DNA of 64,000 nt, taken from positions 372,001-436,000 of the forward strand of contig NZ_JAIVCC010000002.1 in assembly GCF_020866905.1 (NCBI RefSeq), written 5' to 3'. The notes under the pieces were generated by a model. The model did not search any database, was not told the origin of the DNA, and saw only the letters and a list, made by a program, of their open reading frames with translations. Positions 53,801-63,164 of this stretch are shown here, piece after piece. Within the stretch, counting starts at the first letter, position 1. Each line of letters begins with the position of its first letter. The position numbers and the translations under genes are program-made. The DNA comes from Salinimicrobium sediminilitoris. Its GTDB lineage: Bacteria; Bacteroidota; Bacteroidia; Flavobacteriales; Flavobacteriaceae.

Positions 53801-54448
53801 TCCATCCTTGAAATGGAAAATGGAAGGAGCCGAAAGGAAATTTTTCAATTCGTTCCCCATCTCCTTAACCGGAAGAACATAGTCTACCAGGCCGGTATTT
53901 ATGGCGCTCTTAGGCATTCCGTCAAATTGTGCCTCGTCCGGTTCCTGTACCATGATCATTCCATCATTCTCTTTTATCGCACGTGCACCTCTGGTTCCAT
54001 CACTGCCTGTACCACTAAGAATAACTCCAATAGCCATTTCCCTGTGCTCCCTTGCCAAAGACTCAAAAAACATGTCTATAGGCAGGTTTAGCGTCTGGGT
54101 CTTAGGTTTATCCAGGAGATATAAGTGATTGTTCTTGATTATAAGATTGCTAACTGGCGGAATCAGGTAAATATGTCTCTGCAAAATCTCCATTCCATCC
54201 TGCACTTCAACAATAGGTAAGCCGGTACTTCGGGAAAGGAGTTCGCCCATCATACTCTTGTAATCTGGAGAAAGATGCTGAATAATTACATAAGTACTAT
54301 TTGTATCTGCAGGAACATTTTCAAAAAAAGCTTTAAGAGCTTCCAATCCTCCTGCACTAGTGCCGACTGCAACAATTCTTGCTTTTTCGGGAATGCTGGA
54401 TTTATTGGGTTGTTGTATAGTCGGAGAGGTGTTTATCTTCTTACTCAT
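50804..54448 (-). CDS. CheB-CheR-PAS-histidine kinase fusion protein
   Basis: A 1,214-residue protein, first gene of the photosensory operon. Residues about 25-210 are a CheB methylesterase domain without receiver (Ser31 in GTSAGG, His58 in QHLSPDY, Asp150 in [10 protein letters not shown]). Residues about 220-490 are CheR methyltransferase ([35 protein letters not shown]). A long coiled coil of NEELQ-type heptads (about 650-740) leads to PAS domains, then HisKA ([18 protein letters not shown]) and HATPase ([29 protein letters not shown]). There are no methyl-accepting proteins nearby, so its substrates are likely not classical chemoreceptors. Confidence 0.93.
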   Translation of the reverse strand: MSKKINTSPTIQQPNKSSIPEKARIVAVGTSAGGLEALKAFFENVPADTNSTYVIIQHLSPDYKSMMGELLSRSTGLPIVEVQDGMEILQRHIYLIPPVSNLIIKNNHLYLLDKPKTQTLNLPIDMFFESLAREHREMAIGVILSGTGSDGTRGARAIKENDGMIMVQEPDEAQFDGMPKSAINTGLVDYVLPVKEMGNELKNFLSAPSIFHFKDGDVANDQSELMKILNYVNEQAGLDFREYKRATLARRVARRVSVCKCRSLAEYFTYLTSTEKEVDILYREFLIGVTKFFRDSKVWDELRNKIIPALVREREDGDVIKLWDVACSTGEEAYSFAMCFLDEIENQGKDIELKIFATDIAEKHLEIGSKGIYPESIAADVPAEFLLKFFVSKPQHYEVVENLRRSVIFSKHNVIKNPPFSNMDLVSCRNLLIYFQHAIQTKALKVLHYSLKKDGILVLGTSESVYTQQDNFKEISRKWKIYKNIRANKRLEPGLSHTPTSTGKLVENKKVKERILNREPVTSNFTKLTSDFNETVLDHFKAASVYVDQNYNILEAIGEFRKYASLPVSGFSTNLLDMLGSDLKYLVQNSLKKAKKLQQKVYYKDAIFELHGEKKAVDVFVKPLSMEGVDLGSTFMITFLEKELNLDNVETVDNVTLTTRTQEYVSNLEEELKQTREELNSSLEEIETSNEELQAANEELLASNEELQSTNEELQSVNEEINTVNAENLQKMDDLAALNADVNNLLESTQIGTIFLDSELNIRKFTPAIQKHLSFLNSDIGRPISHFTGNIGKSNLVERCKKVLRTGTTLEKSVVSKDGIHYLRRISPYINSHDTIDGVVITFIDIENLQKSKEKLQASEKRFKSFYEEDPVMHVSVHPQSFKIIHCNKMTVKQLKYDSKEELIGKSIYDLYNEEAQVEALKSSKNFAENGVLINQEQSILTKTGEALPVILNAISETDEDDNILTIRYTFVEIAALKMAEDQLREQKADLERANRDLEQFVSICSHDLQEPLSTIKFGIDILGKIYAPKLDEKGQNYVSYIKQASTRLSEQIRALLEHSRIGRNGKKKMVNTKEIVEVVKYDLGKRIKDTNAKVHSGELPKIMGYEVELRLLFQNLISNAIKYTPKDRSPEVRISAYREGKYWVFSIVDNGIGISKEDQAHIFTIFNRVKNQDNEGTGVGLAHVEKIVLLHNGTIWVDSQEGVGSSFYFKLKA

Positions 54449-54474
54449 AGCGTAACAGGGGGCTCTTAAAAAAA

Positions 54475-54500
54475 CCTGTCGCTTTTTAAAAAGTCACAGG
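54475..54500. promoter_or_regulatory. 26-bp near-perfect palindrome upstream of the photosensory operon
   Basis: The left half CCTGTCGCTTTTT and right half AAAAAGTCACAGG pair with only two mismatched positions. The palindrome lies 27-52 bp before the first start codon at 54448. Centre spacing fits a dimeric repressor or activator. It could also be a terminator for something on the plus strand, but no plus-strand gene ends here. Regulatory role is inference. Confidence 0.45.
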
Positions 54501-54994
54501 TAAGCCTACTCATGGAGAGCAGGAAGTTAAAATAGCCAATTCTTGAAATTATTCTGCGTAAAATTACTTCTAAACAGCTTTTATTAATGTTAACGATCTG
54601 TTAAGTAACTGTTCGAGATAAAACAAATGTTACCTCATTTCGTACTATTCCAAGGATTTTAGGCTATTTAATCAATTGTTAAAGCACAAATCCGGAATGT
54701 AGAAAAGAGAAAGATTGAAGAAGGAATAAAATTCAAAAAAGGGAAGAGAGAGATTAACAAACCTTCTTCCCCTATATAAGGTTTGCCAGTCCTGGCTCTC
54801 TTCCTATAAAACTAACTACGAATATGTAATTATTTGATTTTTAGACTAATAAATATAAAGCATTTATTAAAAAGATGAAAAATTATTCTTCGGGAATTTC
54901 CCCCAATTCTACTCTTAAAATTTTCAAACCCTATCTTAACAATTAATTAAAATTCAGTATCTTAGAAAGAATAATCTCTTTAAAAATTTGCGCC
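54501..54994. other. AT-rich divergent intergenic region, no gene seen
   Basis: About 490 bp between the photosensory operon and the divergent 54995 gene. It must hold both promoters. A TATCTTAG (54958-54965) about 30 bp before the 54995 gene resembles a -7 element. GGGAAGA (54741-54747) and TCTTCCC (54765-54771) form a weak hairpin. I see no RNA gene or coding frame. Confidence 0.45.
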
Positions 54995-56263
54995 ATGAGA
55001 AATCAAATTTCATTTTTCGCAAGGCCCCTTATAATCCTGCTATTTTTTAGCCTGTCATCTGAAGTACTGGCCGCACTTCAACAAACCACAGACAGGTTTA
55101 CCGAATATAAAGGACAGGTAGTGAACAGCCGGAATCAGGATCCCCTGGCCGGGGCTTACCTTTCTGTTCAAAACACCAATATTTCGACAGTGACAAACAA
55201 CGATGGAGAATTCTCACTTAAGATTCCGCAGGACCTGGAAAATGTGAATGTTCTGGTATCCTACCTTGGGTTTCAAAGTCGTACACTTCCCCTGGAGTTT
55301 TTTCAAAAGGGCAATGTGGTCATTGAACTCAAAGAATCTCTGGAAGAGCTGGAAGAGGTAAGTATTTTCACCTACACAGATCCCAAAGCTCTGGTGCGCA
55401 ATATGCTGGATAACCGGGGTAGTAATTATTTCACAGATCGTACAACCATGACGGCCTTTTACAGGGAAGCTATTAAAAGAGGACGTAAAAATGTCTCTCT
55501 TTCTGAAGCCGTGGTAAAGATCCACAAACAATCCTATGATTCTAACGCCGATGATGATATTGCTCTTGTAAAAGCGCGTAAAACGGCCGATTATGACCGG
55601 CTGGATACTGTGGCCTTAAAACTCCGGGGTGGTCCTTACAACCCTTTGAGCATTGATCTCATGAAAAATCCTACACATATCTTTAATGAAATGGATCTAT
55701 CCAACTTCAAATTCACCTTTGATGATCCTACTAAGATTGATGATCAATACCTTTACGTAGTTGACTTTGAAGAATTAAACAAACAAACACCCTGGTATTA
55801 CGGGAAACTGTTTATTGATGCAAACACTTTCTCCCTGGTGAAAGCCTCCTTCAATCTTAACGTCGACAATCGCTCGGCCGCTACAGATCTTTTTGTGAAG
55901 AAAAAACCGGGTGGGACAAGAGTTTATCCTGTTGAAGTAAATTATGACATTACCTACAGGCAAAAGGACGGTCGCTGGTATTTTGGATATGGACATACTC
56001 AGCTGGAATTTGTAGTAAACTGGAAACGCAAACTTTTTAATTCCCGCTACAAAGTTAATAGTGAACTTGCAGTAACAAACTGGGAGATCAATAAGGAGAA
56101 GGTCAAAAGAGATGACAGCTTTTTAAGCCGAAGAGTGATCATGAATGATGATGTTACGGGCTTTGCCGATCTTACCTTCTGGGGAGAGAACAATATCATT
56201 GAACCCGATGAATCCATAGAAAGTGCAATAGATAAAATTCGGGACAAGTTGGAGAATAATTAG
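54995..56263 (+). CDS. Exported carboxypeptidase-regulatory-like domain protein
   Basis: A 422-residue protein with a signal peptide (LIILLFFSLSSEVLA). Residues about 38-115 are a CarboxypepD_reg-like (beta-sandwich) domain: YKGQVVNSRNQDPLAGAYLS, TNNDGEFSLKIP and VSYLGFQSRTLPLE, the same start as TonB-dependent SusC-like receptors. No plug or barrel follows. The rest is strand-rich (FREAIKRGRKN, LFIDANTFSLVKASF) and resembles Bacteroidota surface proteins of unknown role. It stands alone. Confidence 0.8.
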   Translation: MRNQISFFARPLIILLFFSLSSEVLAALQQTTDRFTEYKGQVVNSRNQDPLAGAYLSVQNTNISTVTNNDGEFSLKIPQDLENVNVLVSYLGFQSRTLPLEFFQKGNVVIELKESLEELEEVSIFTYTDPKALVRNMLDNRGSNYFTDRTTMTAFYREAIKRGRKNVSLSEAVVKIHKQSYDSNADDDIALVKARKTADYDRLDTVALKLRGGPYNPLSIDLMKNPTHIFNEMDLSNFKFTFDDPTKIDDQYLYVVDFEELNKQTPWYYGKLFIDANTFSLVKASFNLNVDNRSAATDLFVKKKPGGTRVYPVEVNYDITYRQKDGRWYFGYGHTQLEFVVNWKRKLFNSRYKVNSELAVTNWEINKEKVKRDDSFLSRRVIMNDDVTGFADLTFWGENNIIEPDESIESAIDKIRDKLENN

Positions 56264-56319
56264 AACAGTTTTCTAATACCTACTTCTGAAAAATGCCATT
56301 TTTGACAGGTGATTTTCTT

Positions 56320-56353
56320 GCGACATGTTTTGTCGCAGGAGTGATTAACTTTG
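56320..56353 (+). promoter_or_regulatory. Putative sbcDC promoter with a small inverted repeat
   Basis: TAACTTTG (56346-56353) is an exact TAnnTTTG -7 element, 50 bp before sbcD. Just upstream, GCGACA (56320-56325) and TGTCGC (56331-56336) form a 6-bp inverted repeat with a 5-base loop, where a -33 box would be expected. It may be an operator for a repressor; the palindrome is short, so this is tentative. Confidence 0.45.
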
Positions 56354-56402
56354 CAGGACATTAAGCTTTCCTTTACCTTCGGAAGCTGAAAAACTGAACC
56401 TA

Positions 56403-57626
56403 ATGAAGATCCTGCATACGGCCGACTGGCATATAGGAAAGAAGCTGCACAAAACCGAACTGGCCGAAGATTTCGACCTTTTCATTGACTGGCTTTGCAA
56501 GACCATTGAAGAGGAAGAAATTGATCTATTGGTGGTTTCGGGGGATATTTTTGATCTTGCCAATCCATCATCTGAAGCACGCCGCCAATATTACCGCGCC
56601 CTGGTTAAAATGAACCGCTTTGACTGCAAGATCATCCTCACCGGTGGAAACCACGATTCCCCTTCCATGCTTGAAGCTCCCAAAGAGATCCTGAAGGAGC
56701 TGGATATCGACATCATTGGTGGAATGCCATCTAATCTTGAAGAATTAATTATTCCCGTTAATGACGGTAACGGTGATCCCTGCCTGGTGATCACTGCTAT
56801 ACCCTTTTTAAGAGATGCCGACCTTCGAAAAGCAGGAGATGGAACCACCTACGACGACCGACTTGAAGCCCTTAAAAATGGTATCCAAAACACCTTTTTT
56901 GAGGCTTCAGAAATTTGTGCTTCAAAATATAAAGGTGTTCCTGCCATTGCCCTTGGACACCTGTTCACCGCGGGAATTGAGACTTCAGAAAGTGAAAGAG
57001 AAATCCAAATAGGGAATCTGGCAGCTTTTGAAGCTTCGAGGTTTGGAGAGTACTACAAATACATTGCCCTTGGCCACATTCATAAACCACAGCGAGTGGC
57101 AGCAGCTGTTCCGGCATTTTACAGCGGCTCTCCCCTGCCCCTTTCCTTTAGTGAGCGAAAGGATGAAAAAAGGGTTTTATTACTTGACACCAATACAGGC
57201 TGGGAACCACGTAGTCTTCCTGTACCTGTCTTTCGCTCCTTGTTAAAAATAAGCGGTAACCTTGAGGAGCTAACCTTTAAATTACAGGAACTACAGGAGA
57301 AAAAACAACTTGAAAGCCTTATTGAGGTAGAGCTTAAAGAGGAGCAATATGATGCTTTAAAGATCTATGCACTGGATGAATTAGTATCCAATTTCCAAAA
57401 ACAGGGCTACAGGATTGTAAAGCATCGTGCGAGTTTTGAAAATCAAATCAAGGGCGCTGCCCAGGCCTTTGGGGGAGACCAACAGTTGCAGGACCTGCAG
57501 CCAAAAGATGTTTTCCTGGAGCTCATCGCAAAACATGAATACGACGAAGAAGCAAGGCAGGAAATACTAGCAGCCTTTGACGAAATTTTAGAAGAGTTGC
57601 ACCGGGATGAAAATGCAGAAATATGA
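56403..57626 (+). CDS. sbcD: Exonuclease SbcCD, subunit D
   Basis: A 407-residue Mre11-type nuclease. Metal-binding motifs: HTADWHIGKKLH near 5-16, VVSGDIFDLANPS near 44-56, TGGNHDSPSML and, further on, ALGHLFTAG and YIALGHIHKPQRV. With SbcC it cuts hairpins and DNA ends. The last four bases (ATGA) overlap the sbcC start, the usual tight arrangement. C-terminal region (LEELTFKLQELQEKKQ) contacts SbcC. Confidence 0.95.
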   Translation: MKILHTADWHIGKKLHKTELAEDFDLFIDWLCKTIEEEEIDLLVVSGDIFDLANPSSEARRQYYRALVKMNRFDCKIILTGGNHDSPSMLEAPKEILKELDIDIIGGMPSNLEELIIPVNDGNGDPCLVITAIPFLRDADLRKAGDGTTYDDRLEALKNGIQNTFFEASEICASKYKGVPAIALGHLFTAGIETSESEREIQIGNLAAFEASRFGEYYKYIALGHIHKPQRVAAAVPAFYSGSPLPLSFSERKDEKRVLLLDTNTGWEPRSLPVPVFRSLLKISGNLEELTFKLQELQEKKQLESLIEVELKEEQYDALKIYALDELVSNFQKQGYRIVKHRASFENQIKGAAQAFGGDQQLQDLQPKDVFLELIAKHEYDEEARQEILAAFDEILEELHRDENAEI

Positions 57627-60600
57627 AGATCTTAAAAATTGAATTTGAAAATATAAATTCTTTAAAGGGAAAGCACGAGATAGACTTCTCAAAAGCCCCC
57701 TTTACGGTAAGTTCCCTTTTTGCGATCACCGGTCCTACAGGAAGCGGAAAGAGCACGATCCTGGATGTGATTTCCCTCGCCCTTTTTAATATGGTCCCCC
57801 GTCTTGGGAAGATTAGTAAGAATGATATTATCAATAAAGGGGCTCTTCTTACGCGCAATCAAAAAGAGGCAAGTGCCAGGGTAACCTATCAGGCAAAAAA
57901 AGGAATTTTCGCTTCAGAATGGAGCATTTCTACGAACCGCAACAACAACCTGCGCGATTATGAAATGTTCATCTACGACATGGCTACAGAAAAGCCGCTG
58001 GACTATAAAAAATCTGATGTGCCTTCCAAAAATGAGGAGCTCATCGGGCTTAATTACAATCAGTTCATAAAATCTGTGCTTTTAGCCCAGGGAGATTTTG
58101 CCCAATTTTTAAAGGCCAAAAAGGACGAACGCGGGGAGCTCCTGGAAAAGATCACAGGCACCGGGATTTACCGGCAGGTAGGGATAAAGGCATACCAAAA
58201 GTTCAAAAGCGAAAATGCCGAAATTGAGGAAAGGCAACGGGAAATAAACCTGCTCAAAAATGACCTTTTAGAGGAGGAAGTTTTGAAGGAGCTAAAATCA
58301 ACTTTAGCAGAAAAAACAAAGATCTGTGAACCTTTGGAAAAGGAAATTCAGCAGCTGGACAGGCTTATTCAGCTCAAGAAGAATATTTCTGAACAGGAGG
58401 CACAGATCCTCACCCAGGAAAAACTAAAAAATGCTGCTGTAGAAAACATCTCTCTTTTTGAAGAAAGAAATGGCCTTAAATTAAAGCAGCATGAAGAGGT
58501 TCAGGTTTTTGCCGAAGACCTTCGTACCTGGCAGAACCTGGATAAAACCTGCACAGAACTTAGACAGGAACTTGCCGCCCATAAGCGGGGTGAAGAAGAA
58601 AATACCCAAAGCATTTCCACCTGTCTGGACAATATTAAGACCTTCCTCAAATCTGAACCCGAAACCGGGGAAATCGAAACTCACTTACAGAGTTTTTCTA
58701 AAAATGTAAGGAAGCTGCAGCAGCAAAGGGATGAAAAACTCACCCGGTATCGCCATCTTGAGAACCAGTTCAATTCCGAATTGCGGGAAGTACCATTCAG
58801 GCTGAATGGCAGCCTGGAATCTGAAGAATTAAAACTGAAGGAATTAAAAGCTGCAGGAGAGAACAACCTGGAGCAACTAAAGCAAAACCTGAAGCAGATA
58901 AACCTTGAAAAACCTGAAGCTGAAAAAGCACGGTTAAAGCAGATGCTTCAGCAGGGACGAAAAGCACAACAGGAATGGGTGGCGATCACAAATCTTTCCG
59001 CAGAAGTTGAAAAGGCAACAAAAGAGGAGAAAGAATTGCTTCCGCAGGTAGAAGTACTTCCGCAGGAGATATCTTCAGCAAAAAAAGAGATGCAAATCCT
59101 CCAAAAGGAGGTCGAGAACCTGCAACTTAAAAGGGAAAACGAACTTCTCAAGGCAAGCCTGGAAGAACACCGGCACAATCTTGAAGACGGCCAGCCATGC
59201 CCTCTTTGTGGCAGCACAGACCATCCATATGCGAGCGACTTACCTGTCAAAAATGACAATTTACTGGAGAAAACTTTAAAGCTAAAAAAAGAGCTTTCTG
59301 AACTTGAAAGACAGATCACTACCCGGGAGACAAGCCTTGCCCACCACCAAAAACGGCTTTCAGAACTTCAATTGCTTATAAAGGAAAACAACAGGAAACT
59401 GGAGCTTCAAAAAAGGTATTTTGAAGAGGAATTCTTAGAGATCAATCCAACGGGTGAAAACTGGGAAGAATTCTGTAGCAGCAGGGAGGAAAAGCTTGAT
59501 CTGCTTGAAAGGTTTGAGCAGGAAAAACGGAAACTGAGTGCTGTCCTGGCGGGACTTCCTATAATTTCTGAAATTAAAGCTGTTCTTGTACAGGGGAGAC
59601 AGATAAAAGAAGAACTGGACAGCCTGTACACCGGTAATGACATAGAAACCGACTGTCTTGAGCTGCAAAATTCATGGACAAAACTGCAGCATGAGAAAGC
59701 ATCTATGACCCGGCAGGGAAAAGATCTCAACCAAAAAATGGACGAAAGAACTACCGCGCTTGAGAAGCTTGAACAAAGCCTGCAACCGAAAATCACGGAA
59801 GCGAATTGCCGTGAGATCAAAGAAGCGCTGCAAAGACTACTTTCGGAGAATGAATATTTACAGCTTCGAAAGAAGCGGGACGAATTAACTTCGGAAAAGG
59901 CTAAAATTGAAGCCTCTTTAAGAACTCTCAGGGAACAGCTGGGGCAGCTACAGCAAAAGGATGTTCCGGAAACTTCAGCAGTACTTGCAGATAGGTTAAA
60001 GGAAGTGAATTCACAGCGCAGCCTGCTTAATGAACAATGTGAGGAGCTTAGAAGAAAGCAGCGAAATGACAAAGAACGCAGGGAAAAGATCAAAAATATT
60101 GAAGCTCTTCTAAAGTCTACAAAGGCCCGAATCAAAAGATGGGAGTTACTCAACAATTTGATAGGCGATGCCACGGGGAAAAAATTCAATGATTTTGCGC
60201 AGGACCTAAGCCTGTCTCAGCTTCTTGTGCTGGCTAACAGGCGACTTATTGATCTTAGTGACCGTTATCGCATAGACAAACCATTGGATGAGGAAGATGA
60301 CAGCCTGGTGGCAATAGATGAACATATGGGCGGGCAGCGACGATCTGTCAAAACCCTTTCGGGAGGGGAAACTTTCCTGCTAAGTTTATCGATGGCCCTT
60401 GCATTAAGCGACCTGGCTTCCAAAAATGTGGAGATCAATTCCCTCTTCATTGATGAAGGCTTTGGAACATTGGATCCTGAAACCCTGGACCAAACTCTGG
60501 ATACCCTGGAAAAATTACAGGCAGAATCTTCTAAAACAATAGGAATAATTAGTCACGTTGATTCCCTTAAAGAAAGGATCGCCACTCAAATACAGCTTAG

Positions 60601-60643
60601 CAGGAATGGACAGGGATACAGCTCACTGGAAATAAAAGGTTAG
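57623..60643 (+). CDS. sbcC: Exonuclease SbcCD, ATPase subunit C
   Basis: A 1,006-residue Rad50/SMC-like ATPase. Walker A is ITGPTGSGKSTILDVISLAL near the N-terminus. Two long coiled coils flank the zinc hook CPLCGSTDHP (Cys526, Cys529). The signature LSGGETFLLSLSMALALSDL and Walker B LFIDEGFGTLDPETLD lie near the C-terminus. It binds SbcD and gates DNA-end cleavage. Length and layout are normal; the coiled coils are Glu/Lys/Gln rich. Confidence 0.95.
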   Translation: MKILKIEFENINSLKGKHEIDFSKAPFTVSSLFAITGPTGSGKSTILDVISLALFNMVPRLGKISKNDIINKGALLTRNQKEASARVTYQAKKGIFASEWSISTNRNNNLRDYEMFIYDMATEKPLDYKKSDVPSKNEELIGLNYNQFIKSVLLAQGDFAQFLKAKKDERGELLEKITGTGIYRQVGIKAYQKFKSENAEIEERQREINLLKNDLLEEEVLKELKSTLAEKTKICEPLEKEIQQLDRLIQLKKNISEQEAQILTQEKLKNAAVENISLFEERNGLKLKQHEEVQVFAEDLRTWQNLDKTCTELRQELAAHKRGEEENTQSISTCLDNIKTFLKSEPETGEIETHLQSFSKNVRKLQQQRDEKLTRYRHLENQFNSELREVPFRLNGSLESEELKLKELKAAGENNLEQLKQNLKQINLEKPEAEKARLKQMLQQGRKAQQEWVAITNLSAEVEKATKEEKELLPQVEVLPQEISSAKKEMQILQKEVENLQLKRENELLKASLEEHRHNLEDGQPCPLCGSTDHPYASDLPVKNDNLLEKTLKLKKELSELERQITTRETSLAHHQKRLSELQLLIKENNRKLELQKRYFEEEFLEINPTGENWEEFCSSREEKLDLLERFEQEKRKLSAVLAGLPIISEIKAVLVQGRQIKEELDSLYTGNDIETDCLELQNSWTKLQHEKASMTRQGKDLNQKMDERTTALEKLEQSLQPKITEANCREIKEALQRLLSENEYLQLRKKRDELTSEKAKIEASLRTLREQLGQLQQKDVPETSAVLADRLKEVNSQRSLLNEQCEELRRKQRNDKERREKIKNIEALLKSTKARIKRWELLNNLIGDATGKKFNDFAQDLSLSQLLVLANRRLIDLSDRYRIDKPLDEEDDSLVAIDEHMGGQRRSVKTLSGGETFLLSLSMALALSDLASKNVEINSLFIDEGFGTLDPETLDQTLDTLEKLQAESSKTIGIISHVDSLKERIATQIQLSRNGQGYSSLEIKG

Positions 60644-60732
60644 GTTATTGGCGGGAAATATTAATTAAAAGATAAAGATTTGGCTGCTTCGGGAGGATTT
60701 GGTAAACTTCATTAAAAGAAAAATAAAGTTTT

Positions 60733-61413
60733 ATGAAAAAGATACTCGTTATCCTTACCTCAAACAGTGACCTGCTCAAGACAGATTCCCATACCGGAGT
60801 TTGGCTTGGGGAATTCACAGATCCTTACTATGAATTCATTGATAAAGGTTATGATGTAACCCTGGCAAGTCCAAAAGGAGGTAAACCGCCCATAGACCCC
60901 AGAAGTCAGCTAACAGAAAATGTAACTTCTTCCAACCGCCGCTTCAAAAAAGATGAAAAGGCGCAAAAGGATTTTGAATTCACTCAGAAGCTGTCGGAGG
61001 TTACAGCCGATAATTTTGATGCGGTATTTTTCCCTGGTGGTCACGGACCAATGGGGGATCTTGCCACAGACGAAGATACTTCCCGCCTTGTCATAGAATT
61101 TTACAAACAGAACAAACCTATTGCCGCGGTGTGCCACGGCCCGGCAGCATTACTTACTGCTGCTACCGAAGAACCTGAACTTTTACAGGGAAGAGAAGTT
61201 ACCGCCTTTTCCAATAATGAAGAAAAGCTGGTAGGCCTCCGGGACAATATTCCTTTTAGCCTTGAGGATCGCTTAAAGACTTTGGGTGCTAAATACAGTA
61301 CGGCTACATTACCATTTACCTCCAGGGTAAAAGTTTCAGGTAAACTGGTGACCGGGCAAAACCCCGCTTCGGCAGAAAAAACAGCTAAGGAATTGATCAA
61401 ACTATTAGAATAG
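60733..61413 (+). CDS. DJ-1/PfpI-family class I glutamine amidotransferase-like protein
   Basis: A 226-residue protein. The nucleophile elbow is IAAVCHGPAALLTAA with the catalytic Cys, and the Glu region is FFPGGHGPMGDLATDEDT. The start KILVILTSNS and the segment TGVWLGEFTDPYYEFIDKG are typical of the HchA/Hsp31-like branch. Members act as chaperones or glyoxalases that detoxify methylglyoxal. It stands alone between sbcC and the LuxR regulator. Confidence 0.9.
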   Translation: MKKILVILTSNSDLLKTDSHTGVWLGEFTDPYYEFIDKGYDVTLASPKGGKPPIDPRSQLTENVTSSNRRFKKDEKAQKDFEFTQKLSEVTADNFDAVFFPGGHGPMGDLATDEDTSRLVIEFYKQNKPIAAVCHGPAALLTAATEEPELLQGREVTAFSNNEEKLVGLRDNIPFSLEDRLKTLGAKYSTATLPFTSRVKVSGKLVTGQNPASAEKTAKELIKLLE

Positions 61414-61639
61414 TTCTTAATTCCTCATGGAGCTAACATTGGAAAAATTTCCATTCAGAAAAGATCAAAAGACCGATTGAGGATAAGAGCCGGGAACTAG
61501 AAAGTTTCCGGCTCTTATCTTAATCCACTACTCCAACTCCCGATAAAGGTCGAAACTTTTGCCCTTTCATCGATTTATTAAAGCCATTTTCACTAAAAAT
61601 GTTAGATTTGGTTAGTTTTATTGAAAATAAGCAAAGGAT

Positions 61640-62308
61640 TTGGAAAAAACTTTTGAACAAAAGCTGGAAATGTTTTCTGCTTGTGCCGAGTTTATGCCAT
61701 GTGTTGTGGTAATTCATGAACTGAGAAAAAAAGATTTTAAAGTAGTCTTTATGAGTTCACAAGGTCTTGATCAATTGGGATTAAGTTTGCAGGAACTTTC
61801 AGGTATGGGTCCGGAATATCATGAAAGATTTTTCAATAATGAAGACATGGAGGACTTCATGGTTAAATTGAGAAAACTGCTTGAAAAAAAAGATCCTGAT
61901 GAGACTTTTACCTTTTTCCAGCAAGTGAGGTTTAAAGATAGGAAAGACTGGGTTTGGCACATTGCATCTGTACGAATTTTCCACCAGGCGCCAGATGGCA
62001 CTCCTACTCACATTGTCACAGCCGCTATTCCCATTAACAGGATGAAGCATATCGAAAATAAGGCAGAGCGCCTTTTAAAGGAAAATATGTTCTTCAAAGA
62101 AAATCTCTCCAAATACCTTTGCCTTGGAAAAAGGGCAAAAGAAGTTTTAAGATTGGTCGCACTTGGAAAGAGTTCAGCCGAAATAGCCGAGGAACTCAGT
62201 ATCTCCATTGATACTGTAAATACTCATCGCAAGAACATCAAAAAAAAACTGGAGATCTCTTCCAGTTTTGAGTTTACAGAATACGCCAGGGCCTATGACC
62301 TCATATAA
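61640..62308 (+). CDS. PAS-like sensor with LuxR-type DNA-binding domain
   Basis: A 222-residue regulator. The N-terminal 140 residues look like a PAS domain (FMPCVVVIHELRKKDFKVVF, FTFFQQVRFKDRKDWVWHIA). The C-terminal LuxR/GerE helix-turn-helix is KRAKEVLRLVALGKSSAEIA followed by EELSISIDTVNTHRKNIKKK. There is no receiver domain, so it probably senses a small ligand or redox state. The start is TTG at 61640; an ATG ten codons later (61670) is possible. Ends at a clear terminator. Confidence 0.85.
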   Translation: MEKTFEQKLEMFSACAEFMPCVVVIHELRKKDFKVVFMSSQGLDQLGLSLQELSGMGPEYHERFFNNEDMEDFMVKLRKLLEKKDPDETFTFFQQVRFKDRKDWVWHIASVRIFHQAPDGTPTHIVTAAIPINRMKHIENKAERLLKENMFFKENLSKYLCLGKRAKEVLRLVALGKSSAEIAEELSISIDTVNTHRKNIKKKLEISSSFEFTEYARAYDLI

Positions 62309-62313
62309 AAACA

Positions 62314-62347
62314 AAAAAATCGGGGCCCCCTACTTCCCCGATTTTTT
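62314..62347 (+). terminator. Rho-independent terminator of the LuxR-type regulator
   Basis: AAAAAATCGGGG (62314-62325) and CCCCGATTTTTT (62336-62347) form a perfect 12-bp stem with a 10-base loop. It starts 5 bp past the stop codon. Confidence 0.92.
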
Positions 62348-62471
62348 ACTCATTGTATCTAATTCATTCCAGAATTAATTGCAATACAATTTCATAGGGT
62401 AAAAATAAGCGTTCATATTACTTCCTCCAATACCCACTTCTGGGGATTTTTTAGTTTATCCTATTAAAAAA

Positions 62472-62517
62472 GGGACGAAACTTAATTTCGTCCCCGAGCA
62501 CTTAAGTTTTATCTTTG
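62472..62517 (+). promoter_or_regulatory. Promoter of the pseudouridine synthase gene, overlapped by a hairpin
   Basis: TTTCG (62486-62490) and TATCTTTG (62510-62517) are spaced by 19 bp and match the Bacteroidota -33/-7 pattern. A perfect 9-bp inverted repeat GGGACGAAA (62472-62480) / TTTCGTCCC (62486-62494), loop CTTAA, covers the -33 box. The start codon is 9 bp after the -7 element, so the mRNA would be nearly leaderless. Confidence 0.6.
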
Positions 62518-62526
62518 TAATATTTT

Positions 62527-63099
62527 ATGCACAGACACTTCAGGATATATAAGCCTTACGGATTTCTAAGTCAGTTTATCACCAATCAGCGAACCCGCAG
62601 GAATAAAAGAATGCTTGGTGAGCTCCACGATTTTCCGGAGGATACCATGTCTATTGGTCGCCTTGATGAAGATTCCGAAGGGCTTCTATTACTAACCACA
62701 GATGGGAAGATTAGCGCAGAAATCACCGGAAATAGTGTGGAAAAAGAATATTATGTACAGGTGGACGGGGAAATAGACAGTAGTGCCATTGCAGGAATGA
62801 GAGAGGGAGTGGAGATAGGAATAAATGGCAATAAATATCTCACCCAACCTTGTGAGGCTGAAATCTTATTAGCTCCTCCAGCCTTTCCGCCACGTTCAAA
62901 ACCAATAAGGGACGCCAGGCATGGACCAACGAGTTGGATCTCGGTGACACTCACAGAAGGAAAATTCCGCCAGGTTAAAAAAATGACTGCTGCAGTAGGA
63001 TTCCCCACCCTGAGGTTAGTGCGGGTAAGAATTGGAGATGAGTTTTTAAATAATATGCAGCCCGGAGAGGTACAGGAAGTTTCCAGTTTCAAGTGTTGA
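62527..63099 (+). CDS. RluE-like 23S rRNA pseudouridine synthase
   Basis: A 190-residue enzyme of the RsuA/RluB/C/D/E group. The catalytic motif is SIGRLDEDSEGLLLLTTDGK (Asp in RLD). It starts directly with the catalytic core FRIYKPYGFLSQF, with no S4 domain, which is the RluE pattern. KFRQVKKMTAAVGFPTLRL near the C-terminus is typical. It would modify a single uridine of 23S rRNA; the exact site is not certain. Confidence 0.88.
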   Translation: MHRHFRIYKPYGFLSQFITNQRTRRNKRMLGELHDFPEDTMSIGRLDEDSEGLLLLTTDGKISAEITGNSVEKEYYVQVDGEIDSSAIAGMREGVEIGINGNKYLTQPCEAEILLAPPAFPPRSKPIRDARHGPTSWISVTLTEGKFRQVKKMTAAVGFPTLRLVRVRIGDEFLNNMQPGEVQEVSSFKC

Positions 63100-63164
63100 A
63101 CAAATCATAATTTTCATCTTTCCCACGAGGTTTTTTCGTAACTTAACAGAGAAAAGATTGGGCC

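Noticed and set aside
50804-54448. A chemotaxis operon
   Set aside because: CheB and CheR domains are present, but there is no CheA, CheW or methyl-accepting protein. The neighbours are phytochrome, receiver and heme oxygenase genes, so a classical chemotaxis role is not supported.
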